DNA from: Bacteroidales bacterium
Lineage (GTDB): Bacteria; Bacteroidota; Bacteroidia; Bacteroidales; UBA932
Direction: 5' to 3'
Assembly: GCA_022648545.1 (NCBI GenBank)
Contig: JALCMP010000003.1
Coordinates: 124,001-188,000 of the forward strand
Length of the DNA stretch: 64,000 nt
Of this stretch, positions 15,771-24,670 are shown in pieces. Below the pieces are notes generated by a model, which worked only from the letters and a program-made list of their open reading frames with translations, searched no databases and was not told the DNA's origin. Positions within the stretch are counted from its first letter, which is position 1. Each line of letters begins with the position of its first letter. Both the position numbers and the translations under genes were made by a program.

Positions 15771-16565
15771 CTTTTAATCGAACCAGTTGGAATTGAAACA
15801 ATCCGGGAACACGATTTCGGTTGCGTTTGAATCTTCTTTTAATCGAACCAGTTGGAATTGAAACCCTTTTTTATTTCGATAGCGGACGCCGGGGTTTTCT
15901 TTTAATCGAACCAGTTGGAATTGAAACAAGATTAACCCAGAAGATTTGTTATTTGAACCTACTTTTAATCGAACCAGTTGGAATTGAAACGTTTGGGAGT
16001 AGACATGCAACGTTTAATTTTGGCTTCTTTTAATCGAACCAGTTGGAATTGAAACCTTCAGGCGACTATCAGCCTCTCGGCTTAACCGACTTTTAATCGA
16101 ACCAGTTGGAATTGAAACTGTTATTTTTCCCTTATTCTGTAACAAAGATATTTTCTTTTAATCGAACCAGTTGGAATTGAAACGGGCTTCCGCGTTTTTA
16201 TCAGATCCGGAGACGGTTGTCTTTTAATCGAACCAGTTGGAATTGAAACCGAAGCAGGTCCGTGGGAGGGTCACGGGCCGCTGACTTTTAATCGAACCAG
16301 TTGGAATTGAAACATAGAACAGCTGAAAACTTAATCTTCGTAGTTAACTTTTAATCGAACCAGTTGGAATTGAAACGCAATTCTATAGCAGTTAGGCAAC
16401 AGACGCAAACAGGCTTTTAATCGAACCAGTTGGAATTGAAACTATAAGTTTCGCACCATTTGTCGTATGTGTATTGCGCTTTTAATCGAACCAGTTGGAA
16501 TTGAAACAACGAAAGTTCCTTGTTTGCGGCGTTGATCTTCTCTTTTAATCGAACCAGTTGGAATT
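15771..16565 (+). CRISPR. CRISPR array, 13 repeats (last one truncated) and 12 spacers, no cas genes in the window
   Basis: The 29-base repeat begins CTTTTAATCG and ends TTGGAATTGAAAC. Repeats start at 15771, 15836, 15899, 15962, 16027, 16090, 16155, 16221, 16285, 16348, 16414, 16479 and 16542. The first twelve are identical by eye. The thirteenth keeps only 24 bases and then diverges, as is typical of the leader-distal end, so the array reads left to right. Spacers are 34-37 bases, all different. The repeat is weakly structured and its ATTGAAAC end gives the 8-base 5' handle typical of type I-B and type III systems. No Cas protein is encoded within 15 kb to the left or 47 kb to the right. 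No spacer obviously matches another part of the window. Confidence 0.97.
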
Positions 16566-16703
16566 CGGAAGGAAGTGACCAAGAAGGAATCGGGGGAACA
16601 ATAGGCAGCAGGGGTGCTGACATATCTTCCCGCATCTGTTTCGAAACTTTTTTATGAAATTGTAGAAGAATTCATAAGTAAAGATTTTTCAATCTTAAAA
16701 AAG
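16566..16703. other. Spacer DNA after the CRISPR array
   Basis: The truncated last repeat runs straight into unique sequence. I see no gene, no further repeat copy and no insertion-sequence end here. Confidence 0.5.
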
Positions 16704-16726
16704 AAGGCGCCTGCAAGAGACGCCTT
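16704..16726 (-). terminator. Terminator downstream of the GH97 gene
   Basis: AAGGCG (16704-16709) pairs with CGCCTT (16721-16726). Read on the minus strand the stem is followed by C and six T residues, ending the arginase-GH97 transcript. On the plus strand only four T residues follow, so it may also weakly end transcription from the CRISPR side. Confidence 0.6.
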
Positions 16727-16815
16727 TTAAATTCAGGAATATTTAGTGATATTAAAACCGTAAGGCAAATCAGGAATTAACCTTTATATCTACCTCACAG
16801 TGTAATATTATGATG

Positions 16816-18813
16816 CTATCTTTTAACCTCAGTCAATTTAACGGCAATTCCACCTCCGGGAGCAAGATGTATTTTCAAGTCGGTATCGGAAGAGACCTCG
16901 GCAGTCCGTTTAACATAATCCATGGCTATGCGATCGGCATTAGCCCCGTCTTCAAAAACCACTGCATCATAAACCCTGCCTCCTTTTAAAAAAGAAAGTT
17001 TCAGAGAAATATCTCTGGCATCCCAGTTATTGGTAACCCCCAAATACCATACATCTCCTTTCCTGCGTGCGATGCCAACATACTTACCTATTTCAGACTT
17101 CAAAGGAACGGTTTCATCCCAGACGGTAGGAACGCCGGAAATAAAATCCGTACACTCCTGTTCTCTTTCATAATTGGACGGACTGTCGCACAACATGCAC
17201 AGCGGCGAAAAAAAGATTACATATTCGGCAAGCTGATGGCAGCGGGTTCCCTGACTCATGGGTTCGCTGTAGATATAACGGTAATTACGCTTCGTAGCAT
17301 TTCTCATGGCTCCCTGCGTATAATCAATAGGCCCTGCGAGCATCCTTATGAAAGGGACGGTTTCATCATAAGTTACCTGATCATCTTCCTTAAGGGAAGC
17401 CCATTTCATTTGTTCCAGACCATTCACTCCTTCAAAATTGAGAACATTGGGATAAGTACGATTAATTCCGGCCGGCTTATATGTTCCGTGAAAATCAACC
17501 AGAAGCTTGTATTTTGCACATGTGGCAGCGGCACGGGTTTCAAAATCCACCATTTGCTGATCGTCGGCATTCATAAAATCTATCTTGAATCCCTTTACGC
17601 CCATTTCGGAGTAATGACGGCAAACCTTTTCCATATCTCTGTCAAACGCATAATACCCAGCCCATAATATTATTCCCACACCTTTCTGCTTACCATAATT
17701 TATAATTTCGGGAAGATTTATCTGCGAAATAATCCGGAACAGATCGGCCTTTTTATTAACAGCCCATCCTTCATCAAGAATAACATATTCGATATGATTT
17801 GCAGAAGCGAAATCAATAAAAGCCTTATATGTTTTAGTATTTATGCCAACTTTAAAATCTACGCCGAAGAGTCCCCAGTCATTCCACCAGTCCCATGCAA
17901 CCTTTCCGGGTTTTACCCAGGAATAATCTCCTATAATATTTGGAGATGCAAGCCTGTAAACCATATCATCGTTTAAAAGATCCGAAGCACTCCGGCCTAT
18001 ACAAACTATCCTCCAGGGAAATTCGGCCCCGGCGGCACACTTGGCGATATAAGGTTCGCGTGAAGTTACCAGTCTCTGGAGCATATTATGCCCGCCCTGC
18101 CGTGTTGTTCCGGGATAAGGAGCGAATACGGCCGACAAAGTATCGGAATGATTGTAATTAATAAGATACATACCGGGATAATTTTCCAGGTCCGATTCCG
18201 TAATACAAACCTTTAATCCGCCCACCTCAACCGCAACGGGAAGGAAGGCGAGTCTGGACGAATCCATTTCATTTATCTTAATATGCCTGTACGTATTCTC
18301 AAAAGAATTGAAAAACTGTTGTTCTATACTTTCACCTTCGTCCCTCACATAAGGGACATAAGCTTTCACATCATGAGGAAAAACATATCCGGCATTTTCT
18401 TTTTCAACTATAAAATCTTTATCCGACCCGGAGATGAAACGATAAGCCACACCACCGTCATACACCCTAAAGACCAGGCGGAAATCACTGAATAAAAATG
18501 TTAACTGATTATAATTATCGGTTACGGAACTCTTTTTATAAAACGGAGAATCTATAACAGACGAATGCGATGATTTTTTTACTTTTTTTAATATCGAATT
18601 AACTCCATACCAATTCTTTCCGTATATTTTCATTGATATGTCGGAAGATGAAACCACAAGGGAATCTCTGTAAGTGACATCATATCTTATTGTCTTGCCG
18701 ACATATATATTCACTTTAACATTTCCGTCCGGAGAAATCAGAGAACGATCTCCCTTACCGAAGATATTCGTACCGCATAAAACGGCCATCATTATAAAAA
18801 GGATTTTTTTCAT
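16816..18813 (-). CDS. Glycoside hydrolase family 97 (retaining, alpha-galactosidase-like subgroup)
   Basis: 665 residues with a signal peptide (about 1-20), a beta-sandwich N-domain, a TIM-barrel core (about 300-560) and a C-terminal beta domain. GH97 marks include WDWWNDWG near 307, YVILDEGW near 343, and GFKIDFMNADDQ with Asp412. In this family an Asp at that place marks the retaining subgroup (nucleophile), while inverting SusB-type enzymes lack it. Glu461 in NFEGVNGLE is the likely acid/base. Substrate is an alpha-glycoside; the subgroup suggests alpha-galactosides, but the adjoining GH66 locus suggests alpha-glucans, so specificity is open. It starts 18 bases after the arginase-like gene and is probably co-transcribed with it. 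Confidence 0.9.
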   Translation of the reverse strand: MKKILFIMMAVLCGTNIFGKGDRSLISPDGNVKVNIYVGKTIRYDVTYRDSLVVSSSDISMKIYGKNWYGVNSILKKVKKSSHSSVIDSPFYKKSSVTDNYNQLTFLFSDFRLVFRVYDGGVAYRFISGSDKDFIVEKENAGYVFPHDVKAYVPYVRDEGESIEQQFFNSFENTYRHIKINEMDSSRLAFLPVAVEVGGLKVCITESDLENYPGMYLINYNHSDTLSAVFAPYPGTTRQGGHNMLQRLVTSREPYIAKCAAGAEFPWRIVCIGRSASDLLNDDMVYRLASPNIIGDYSWVKPGKVAWDWWNDWGLFGVDFKVGINTKTYKAFIDFASANHIEYVILDEGWAVNKKADLFRIISQINLPEIINYGKQKGVGIILWAGYYAFDRDMEKVCRHYSEMGVKGFKIDFMNADDQQMVDFETRAAATCAKYKLLVDFHGTYKPAGINRTYPNVLNFEGVNGLEQMKWASLKEDDQVTYDETVPFIRMLAGPIDYTQGAMRNATKRNYRYIYSEPMSQGTRCHQLAEYVIFFSPLCMLCDSPSNYEREQECTDFISGVPTVWDETVPLKSEIGKYVGIARRKGDVWYLGVTNNWDARDISLKLSFLKGGRVYDAVVFEDGANADRIAMDYVKRTAEVSSDTDLKIHLAPGGGIAVKLTEVKR

Positions 18814-18831
18814 AGTCTATAATCTTAATAT

Positions 18832-19560
18832 TTAAACATTTATATTATTTTTAAGTACAGAAACAATCTCACGCTCCGTTCTTTCGTTTATTATTGAAGC
18901 ATTACAGTCGCAAACCTCCTTTACTGAGTGTGTGTTTTTCCCACATATATCGGCTCCAAGAACCCGTTTTTGCGCGCATACAGCCTTCAAATAATCCAGC
19001 AATACAGGCAAAGTCATGGTCCCGTTGCCCCAATCGGTTACCGCATAATCAATTCCGAGAACGTCGGTATCAATGGAGAGATAAACTGGCAGATCGGGAA
19101 AAGCATCAACAATCTTCTTTATATCAATATCCCTGCAGCCCCGCAAGGCAACTTCAGATTCCGTTACTGCAATAACATCTGAACGATAACCGGGTCCTAT
19201 TTCTTCTTCGGAATCATCGGAGAAGCCTATTATCGCAACCTTCTTCAGCATATCGTTATTGTCCAAAGCCTCACGCACCCATCCTCCGCATGACATTATA
19301 TCGCCTCCGAACCTGGGAGGAAGCATATCCGTATGATGATCGAGCAATACAAGCATGAACGGCTCCCCTATCCTTTCCATAAACAGCTCCGTTACATAAT
19401 GATAATTTCCGGAACCGATCTTATGAACTGCGGCAACGGGCATATCAGCTACAAGAGATACGGCAATTTCCCTCGCCTCGGGAGAACAATAACATCGGGC
19501 TCCTTCTATATCCGAAAGATCGATATGAAAAAGACCGGCCTTTTCTGAATTTTCCTCCAT
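18832..19560 (-). CDS. Arginase/agmatinase superfamily protein
   Basis: 242 residues from the ATG at 19560. The open frame reaches 19614, but its extra 18 residues are an unconvincing hydrophobic lead and MEENSEKAGLFHIDLSD looks like the true start. Metal-binding motifs of the ureohydrolase fold are present: GSGNYHYVTE, LLDHHTDML near residue 80 and SIDTDVLGIDY near 170, with their His and Asp ligands. It is shorter than arginase (about 300 residues) and closer to uncharacterised arginase-family proteins, so the substrate is unknown. It heads a two-gene unit with GH97. Confidence 0.8.
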   Translation of the reverse strand: MEENSEKAGLFHIDLSDIEGARCYCSPEAREIAVSLVADMPVAAVHKIGSGNYHYVTELFMERIGEPFMLVLLDHHTDMLPPRFGGDIMSCGGWVREALDNNDMLKKVAIIGFSDDSEEEIGPGYRSDVIAVTESEVALRGCRDIDIKKIVDAFPDLPVYLSIDTDVLGIDYAVTDWGNGTMTLPVLLDYLKAVCAQKRVLGADICGKNTHSVKEVCDCNASIINERTEREIVSVLKNNINV

Positions 19561-19621
19561 AATACAAACATGAATTATTATGACCAAGATACTCAAATAA
19601 CAAAAGATGTGCAATCTTTAT

Positions 19622-19629
19622 TATTTTTG
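19622..19629 (+). promoter_or_regulatory. -7 promoter element upstream of the ProX fragment and DUF6377 gene
   Basis: TATTTTTG matches TAnnTTTG. It is 234 bases before the DUF6377 start and 13 bases before a small ATG at 19643. It may be the relic promoter of the decayed YbaK/ProX gene, now serving the regulator. Confidence 0.4.
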
Positions 19630-19707
19630 TAATACATCAAAAATGCAGACTGAAGAACAATCATACAGGCAAAGCCGCAAAAAAAAGGTTCTGTATACAC
19701 TAAACGA

Positions 19708-19845
19708 ATGGAAAAATATCTCGGACTCAAACCCGGAGCGGTCTCCCCTTTCGGCCCGATAAACGACAGAAATAAAGATGCCGGGCTTTTTCCGGAATAC
19801 CTGTCGAGATGCGAAGGAGAAATTTATGAAATTATATTAACCTAA
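19708..19845 (+). pseudogene. Fragment of a YbaK/ProX-type (prolyl-tRNA editing) protein
   Basis: A 45-codon frame reading MEKYLGLKPGAVSPFGPIND, then a degraded tail ending in EIILT. The YLGLKPGAVSPFGxIND block is characteristic of YbaK/aminoacyl-tRNA deacylase domains, which are about 160 residues long. Here only the central piece is recognisable. An upstream ATG at 19643 opens a different frame with an A-run (near 19678-19685) where a frameshift may have occurred, but that part shows no clear ProX similarity. I read it as a decayed remnant left between the arginase-like gene and the DUF6377 regulator. Confidence 0.55.
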
Positions 19846-19863
19846 AGGACTGTGATTTAAACT

Positions 19864-21465
19864 ATGAAAAAAGTACTATGTTCTATTCTTCTTCTCTTTA
19901 TGTCTTCTGCAATATATGCATCGGACGAAGAAAGCGGGCGCGCCCTTAAGGAACTCGACGGCATAGTAGCTAAAAAAGGCTATTATACGTCGGAGAGAAA
20001 AAAAAAGATAAAACGTCTAAAGGATCTGACGGGAATTACTGAAAAACCGGAGCAGATATATAAATTATATGGCAGGATCTTCGATCTGTACAGAGGCTTC
20101 CGAATGGATTCAAGTGACGTATACGCACGCAAAAAACTGAAGCTTGCCCAAAATATGCACCGGCAAAAATACATATACGACGCAACAATGAACCTGGCTG
20201 AAGTATATGGAACAGAAGGCATGTACAGGGAGGCGCTGGAGCTTCTTGACGGAATAAACAAAAAAAGACTTGCCAAATATCTTCATCCATACTATTTTCA
20301 CTTGTACAGGACCATCTACGGCCTTATGAGCGACTACGCCTTTGCCAGGGAAGACAAGTGGAAATATGATAAGATAACCAACATATACAGAGATTCTATG
20401 CTTGAAGTTAACAGAAAAGGGACTTATCTGTACGCCATGATACAGGCCGACGGTCTTGTGGCAGAAGGGAAGGCATCCGAAGCCATAAATCTTCTTAATG
20501 AAAGAATAGGCAATAAAATAGACGGCGACACTCTAAGTACGCTGGCATACACTCTGGCCAAAGCCTACAAAAAAGCCGGGGACAAGGAAAAGGAAGAACA
20601 TTATCTGACAATCGCCGCCATATCGGATATAAAACAGGGGACCAAAGAATACGCGGCACTCATAGATCTTTCAAAATTACTGTATTATAAAGGAGATCTC
20701 AACAGATCATATAACTATCTTAAATGTTCAATAGAAGACGCTTCATTCTGCGGGGCGCGCTTGAGAACACTGGAAGTTTCCGAAATATTTCCCATAGTAG
20801 AAAACTCGTACAGACAAAAACTGGCAAGAGAAGAACACCGACGCTTCATAATAATAATATGGCTCAGCATAGTATCCATTATCCTTTCCGTTGTTCTAGT
20901 ATTCCTTTACATACAAATGAACAAATTAAAAAAAGCCAGAAAAGAGCTGAGCAGGCTGAACGTCAAATTAAAAGAATCCAATCTTTCCCTTACCGAGGCC
21001 GATTTAATAAAATCCGAATGTATAAAAAACTACATGGGATTCTGTTCTTTATATATAGATAAGATAAAAGAGTACAGGCACTCCCTTATGGTCTCCGTGA
21101 GAAACGATGGAATAAAGGATCTTCTATACAAATTACGTTCGGTATCTTTTCTTGAAGATGAGCTGAAAGACTTTTATATAAAATTCGACAGCACTTTCCT
21201 GAAACTGTTCCCCAATTTTACAGAACAACTAAACATGTTGCTTACAAAAGAAGGACATATTCCTGCCAGAAGCGACGGACAGCTTACTACTGAACTAAGA
21301 ATATTCGCCCTGATAAGACTGGGGATAACCGACAGCAAGGAAATAGCGGCATTTTTGAGATGCTCAGTAACGACCGTTTATAATTACCGTGTAAAAGCCC
21401 GCAATAATGCAAGGGGAGACCGAGGCAAACTCGAAGAAGAAATCATGAAAATAGGAAAAATGTAA
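19864..21465 (+). CDS. DUF6377 family sensor-regulator (TPR, one TM, C-terminal HTH)
   Basis: 533 residues. A signal peptide (about 1-19) precedes TPR-like helical repeats (about 40-315), a transmembrane helix at 328-350 and a coiled coil at about 352-385. A C-terminal DUF6377 part contains TELRIFALIRLGITDSKEIA and the helix-turn-helix FLRCSVTTVYNYR. The layout puts the repeats in the periplasm and the DNA-binding end in the cytoplasm. Such genes typically lie beside SusC/SusD loci, and this one is directly upstream of susC with a terminator between, so it probably controls the alpha-glucan locus. The activating ligand is not known. Confidence 0.85.
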   Translation: MKKVLCSILLLFMSSAIYASDEESGRALKELDGIVAKKGYYTSERKKKIKRLKDLTGITEKPEQIYKLYGRIFDLYRGFRMDSSDVYARKKLKLAQNMHRQKYIYDATMNLAEVYGTEGMYREALELLDGINKKRLAKYLHPYYFHLYRTIYGLMSDYAFAREDKWKYDKITNIYRDSMLEVNRKGTYLYAMIQADGLVAEGKASEAINLLNERIGNKIDGDTLSTLAYTLAKAYKKAGDKEKEEHYLTIAAISDIKQGTKEYAALIDLSKLLYYKGDLNRSYNYLKCSIEDASFCGARLRTLEVSEIFPIVENSYRQKLAREEHRRFIIIIWLSIVSIILSVVLVFLYIQMNKLKKARKELSRLNVKLKESNLSLTEADLIKSECIKNYMGFCSLYIDKIKEYRHSLMVSVRNDGIKDLLYKLRSVSFLEDELKDFYIKFDSTFLKLFPNFTEQLNMLLTKEGHIPARSDGQLTTELRIFALIRLGITDSKEIAAFLRCSVTTVYNYRVKARNNARGDRGKLEEEIMKIGKM

Positions 21466-21559
21466 ATTCAGCTATATCAAAACAGCTACTAATTTTAACA
21501 CTTTCTTAACAATAAGAAATTAATCCTGAATAAATTGTACCGCATATAAGCTACTTTCC

Positions 21560-21593
21560 AACTACCCGTCAAAAAAGACAGGGTAGTTTTTTT
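21560..21593 (+). terminator. Intrinsic terminator between the DUF6377 gene and susC
   Basis: AACTACCCGTC (21560-21570) and GACAGGGTAGTT (21577-21588) form a strong stem with one bulged base and a six-A loop, followed by a T-run. It separates the regulator transcript from the susC operon and could also be a point of attenuation. Confidence 0.75.
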
Positions 21594-21652
21594 ATACCTT
21601 GGATCAAAGCAAAGCCGAAAGGCATAAACATTTATACTCTAAATTATTTTAT

Positions 21653-24600
21653 ATGAAAAAACTATTCTTGCAAAAAATCCTGTTCGGATTGATTTTGCTG
21701 GCCGGATTATTTTTACCGACAGGCATATCGGCACAACAGCAGATTACGGTAAGCGGATCGGTTTTCGACACCAAGGGAGAACCGATAATAGGAGCCAACA
21801 TCGTTCAGCAATCTAACGGAGGAAATGGAACAGAAAGCGACATGAACGGAAAATTCCGTATCGTTACGGAAAAAGGGACAGTCTTAAAAATCTTCTCGAT
21901 GGGCTACAAAACAAAAACCGTAGCCATAACGGGCCCGGGGACTTTAAAAATTATTTTAAGCGAAGATTCGGAACTTCTCAATCAGGTAGTTGTCATAGGA
22001 TACGGAACAATAAAGAAAAAAGATCTTACTGGATCCATCGGATCGGTAAACTCCGGAAGCATAAAGGAATCACCGGTGGTAAACCTGGGGCAGGCTATAC
22101 AGGGAAAAGTATCCGGCGTTCTGGTAAACGACAGCGGAGCTCCAGGCAGCGATGTATCAATAAAAATTCGCGGACTGGGAACAATAAATAACAGCAATCC
22201 GCTGGTAGTTATAGACGGAGTCCCAACGGATCTTAGTCTTTCAGCGCTGGATATCAATACAATAGCCAGAGTAGATATTTTAAAGGACGCTTCCGCAACT
22301 GCAATATACGGATCACGCGGAGCAAACGGCGTAGTACTGGTAACTACCAAACAGGGGAGCAGAAGCAATGCAAAGATATCGGTATCGGCAGATTGGAGAA
22401 TCCAAAACGCAACAAACGTACCCGATATGCTGGACGCCTCACAATATGCGGCATACAGCAACGACATGCTCTTAAATGCAGGAATGACCCCCAACCCCAA
22501 CTGGTCTGATCCATCTTCCATCGAAAAAGGAACGGACTGGCTGGATGCCATGTTAAGAACAGGATCCGTCCAAAACTATTCCTTAAGTGTTTCCGGCGGA
22601 GACGATAAAAAAACATATTATTTATCGGGAAGCATGCTGGATCAGAAAGGCATCGTATTAAAAACATCTTACAGGAGATTTTCCTTCCAGAGCAATATCA
22701 ATCTTCAATTAAAACCCTGGCTGAAGCTGAGCAACAATCTCACACTGAGCATCGACAATAAAAAATCAGGCGACTGGAGCATATCCGACGCAATGTTCGC
22801 TCTGCCCGTACAAAGCATAAAGGATCCCGACGGAAAATGGAGCGGCCCCGACGGAAGTTCTCTCTGGTACGGCGATATCCGCAATCCGGTAGGAACTGCA
22901 ACAATAAACCATAATACGACAAAAGGATACAACCTCCTCACAAACGTATCCGCGGAAATAACACTGGTAAAATGGCTCAAATTCAAAAGCACTTTCGGCT
23001 ACGATGCAAAATTCTGGTTCTACAATAATTTCACGCCTGCATACGACTGGAAGCCTATTGCTGTCAGCGAATCCTCCAGATACGAAGGCAGCAATAAATC
23101 ATTCACATATCTTTGGGACAACTACTTCACATTCGACAAGGATTTTGGCAGGCATCACGTTGACGTAATGGCCGGAACAAGCGCCCAGAATAACAAGTAT
23201 GACTATTTCGACGCAACCAAGAACGGATATCTGTTCGACAACGTAAGCCAATTCAATAACGGAAGCGACATAAAAAGCGTAGACGGAGATGTAAGCGAAT
23301 GGTCCATCCTTTCATTTATGGCACGCGCCAATTACACCTACGACGATAAATATCTTTTTACAACAACAATAAGAAGAGACGGCTCGTCACGTTTCGGATC
23401 GGGCAATAAATACGGTTTGTTCCCTTCGTTTTCCGGCGCATGGAGAATTTCAAGGGAGTCATGGTTTAAAAACGAATTCCCGTTCATTAACGACATGAAG
23501 ATAAGGGTCGGCTACGGGGTAACCGGAAATCAGGAAATAGGAAACTACACCTTCGCTTCAACATATAATACAGGAGTATATGTTTTCAACGGGACGGAAG
23601 TGAAAGCCCTTTCTTCAGTAACGATGGCAAATCCCGACATACATTGGGAAGAGGTTCGGCAGACGAATATAGGCCTGGATTTTTCTCTTTTAAAAAACAG
23701 GATTGCCTTTTCTGTAGACGCATATAATAAAAAGACATGCGACATGCTTGTCAAAGCCGCTATCCCAATCACTTCCGGATACGAAGATGTAACCACTACC
23801 TATGTAAACGCCGGCAAGGTAAGGAACCGCGGAATAGAGATGTCGGTTGCAAGCACGAACATAAGCAACGGCAACTTCAGCTGGAAGACCACTGTAAACG
23901 CAACTTATAATAAAAACAAGATTCTGGATCTAAACAGCGATACACCTCTTTATCAGAATCAGTATAATAATTCATATATAACAATACAAAAAGTAGGAGC
24001 TCCGATAAACGCCTTCTACGGATATGTAACAGACGGCATCTTCCAGACTAAAGAAGAAGTTGAAAGGCATGCTTTGCAGGTAGGCGGCGGAACGGCAGCC
24101 GGAGATATAAAATTCAAAGACCTCGACAACAACGGCATAATAAACGAAAACGACAGGACCATAATAGGAAATCCCAATCCCGACTGGATTTTTTCAATAG
24201 GTAACACCTTAATTTACAAAAACTTCGATTTTTCAATATTTCTTCTGGGAGTAACCGGAAACGACATATATAATGTAAACGCCATCACTTCCGAAGGCAT
24301 GTCTTCGGCCACCAACCAGACTACCGCCGTAATCGGAAGATGGAAGGGAAAGGGCACGAGCAATTCCATGCCGCGTGCAGTATATGCAGACCCCAACCAG
24401 AACTGCAGGGCTTCGGACAGATTCATAGAAGACGGTTCATACCTGAGAATAAAAAACATAACACTCGGATATAAGCTGCCTGAGAAACTGACCGCCAGAC
24501 TAAGGATGAATACTGTAAGAATTAACGTCAGCTGTGAAAACCTTGCAACAATAACAGGATATTCCGGATTTGATCCCGAAGTAGGCGTAAACGGAATAGA

Positions 24601-24658
24601 CAGCAACCGCTATCCGCTTTCAAGGACTTTCAGCTTTGGAATAAACATAAACTTTTAA
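21653..24658 (+). CDS. SusC-like TonB-dependent outer-membrane transporter (alpha-glucan locus)
   Basis: 1001 residues from the ATG at 21653. The frame opens at TTG 21599, but MKKLFLQKILFGLILLAG is a normal signal peptide. After cleavage comes a carboxypeptidase-regulatory-like domain (ITVSGSVFDTKGEPIIGANIV, to about residue 100), then the plug domain (VVIGYGTIKKKDLTGSIGSV, IRGLGTINNSNPLVVIDGV, IYGSRGANGVVLVTTK), then a 22-strand barrel ending in F. It imports oligosaccharides captured by SusD, energised by TonB. It lacks the STN signalling domain that the second SusC in this window has, which fits regulation by DUF6377 instead of an ECF sigma/FecR pair. Confidence 0.95.
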   Translation: MKKLFLQKILFGLILLAGLFLPTGISAQQQITVSGSVFDTKGEPIIGANIVQQSNGGNGTESDMNGKFRIVTEKGTVLKIFSMGYKTKTVAITGPGTLKIILSEDSELLNQVVVIGYGTIKKKDLTGSIGSVNSGSIKESPVVNLGQAIQGKVSGVLVNDSGAPGSDVSIKIRGLGTINNSNPLVVIDGVPTDLSLSALDINTIARVDILKDASATAIYGSRGANGVVLVTTKQGSRSNAKISVSADWRIQNATNVPDMLDASQYAAYSNDMLLNAGMTPNPNWSDPSSIEKGTDWLDAMLRTGSVQNYSLSVSGGDDKKTYYLSGSMLDQKGIVLKTSYRRFSFQSNINLQLKPWLKLSNNLTLSIDNKKSGDWSISDAMFALPVQSIKDPDGKWSGPDGSSLWYGDIRNPVGTATINHNTTKGYNLLTNVSAEITLVKWLKFKSTFGYDAKFWFYNNFTPAYDWKPIAVSESSRYEGSNKSFTYLWDNYFTFDKDFGRHHVDVMAGTSAQNNKYDYFDATKNGYLFDNVSQFNNGSDIKSVDGDVSEWSILSFMARANYTYDDKYLFTTTIRRDGSSRFGSGNKYGLFPSFSGAWRISRESWFKNEFPFINDMKIRVGYGVTGNQEIGNYTFASTYNTGVYVFNGTEVKALSSVTMANPDIHWEEVRQTNIGLDFSLLKNRIAFSVDAYNKKTCDMLVKAAIPITSGYEDVTTTYVNAGKVRNRGIEMSVASTNISNGNFSWKTTVNATYNKNKILDLNSDTPLYQNQYNNSYITIQKVGAPINAFYGYVTDGIFQTKEEVERHALQVGGGTAAGDIKFKDLDNNGIINENDRTIIGNPNPDWIFSIGNTLIYKNFDFSIFLLGVTGNDIYNVNAITSEGMSSATNQTTAVIGRWKGKGTSNSMPRAVYADPNQNCRASDRFIEDGSYLRIKNITLGYKLPEKLTARLRMNTVRINVSCENLATITGYSGFDPEVGVNGIDSNRYPLSRTFSFGININF

Positions 24659-24670
24659 AATCACTTCCAA

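Noticed and set aside
15774-16010. Minus-strand frame with repeated FQFQLVRLK peptides
   Set aside because: The peptide repeats are the translated CRISPR repeats, not a repeat protein. The same holds for the frames at 15821-16033 and 16417-16635.
15058-16565. Integrated element using tRNA-Leu as attachment site and ending after the CRISPR array
   Set aside because: No integrase, no copy of the tRNA 3' end further on, and no mobility genes were found.
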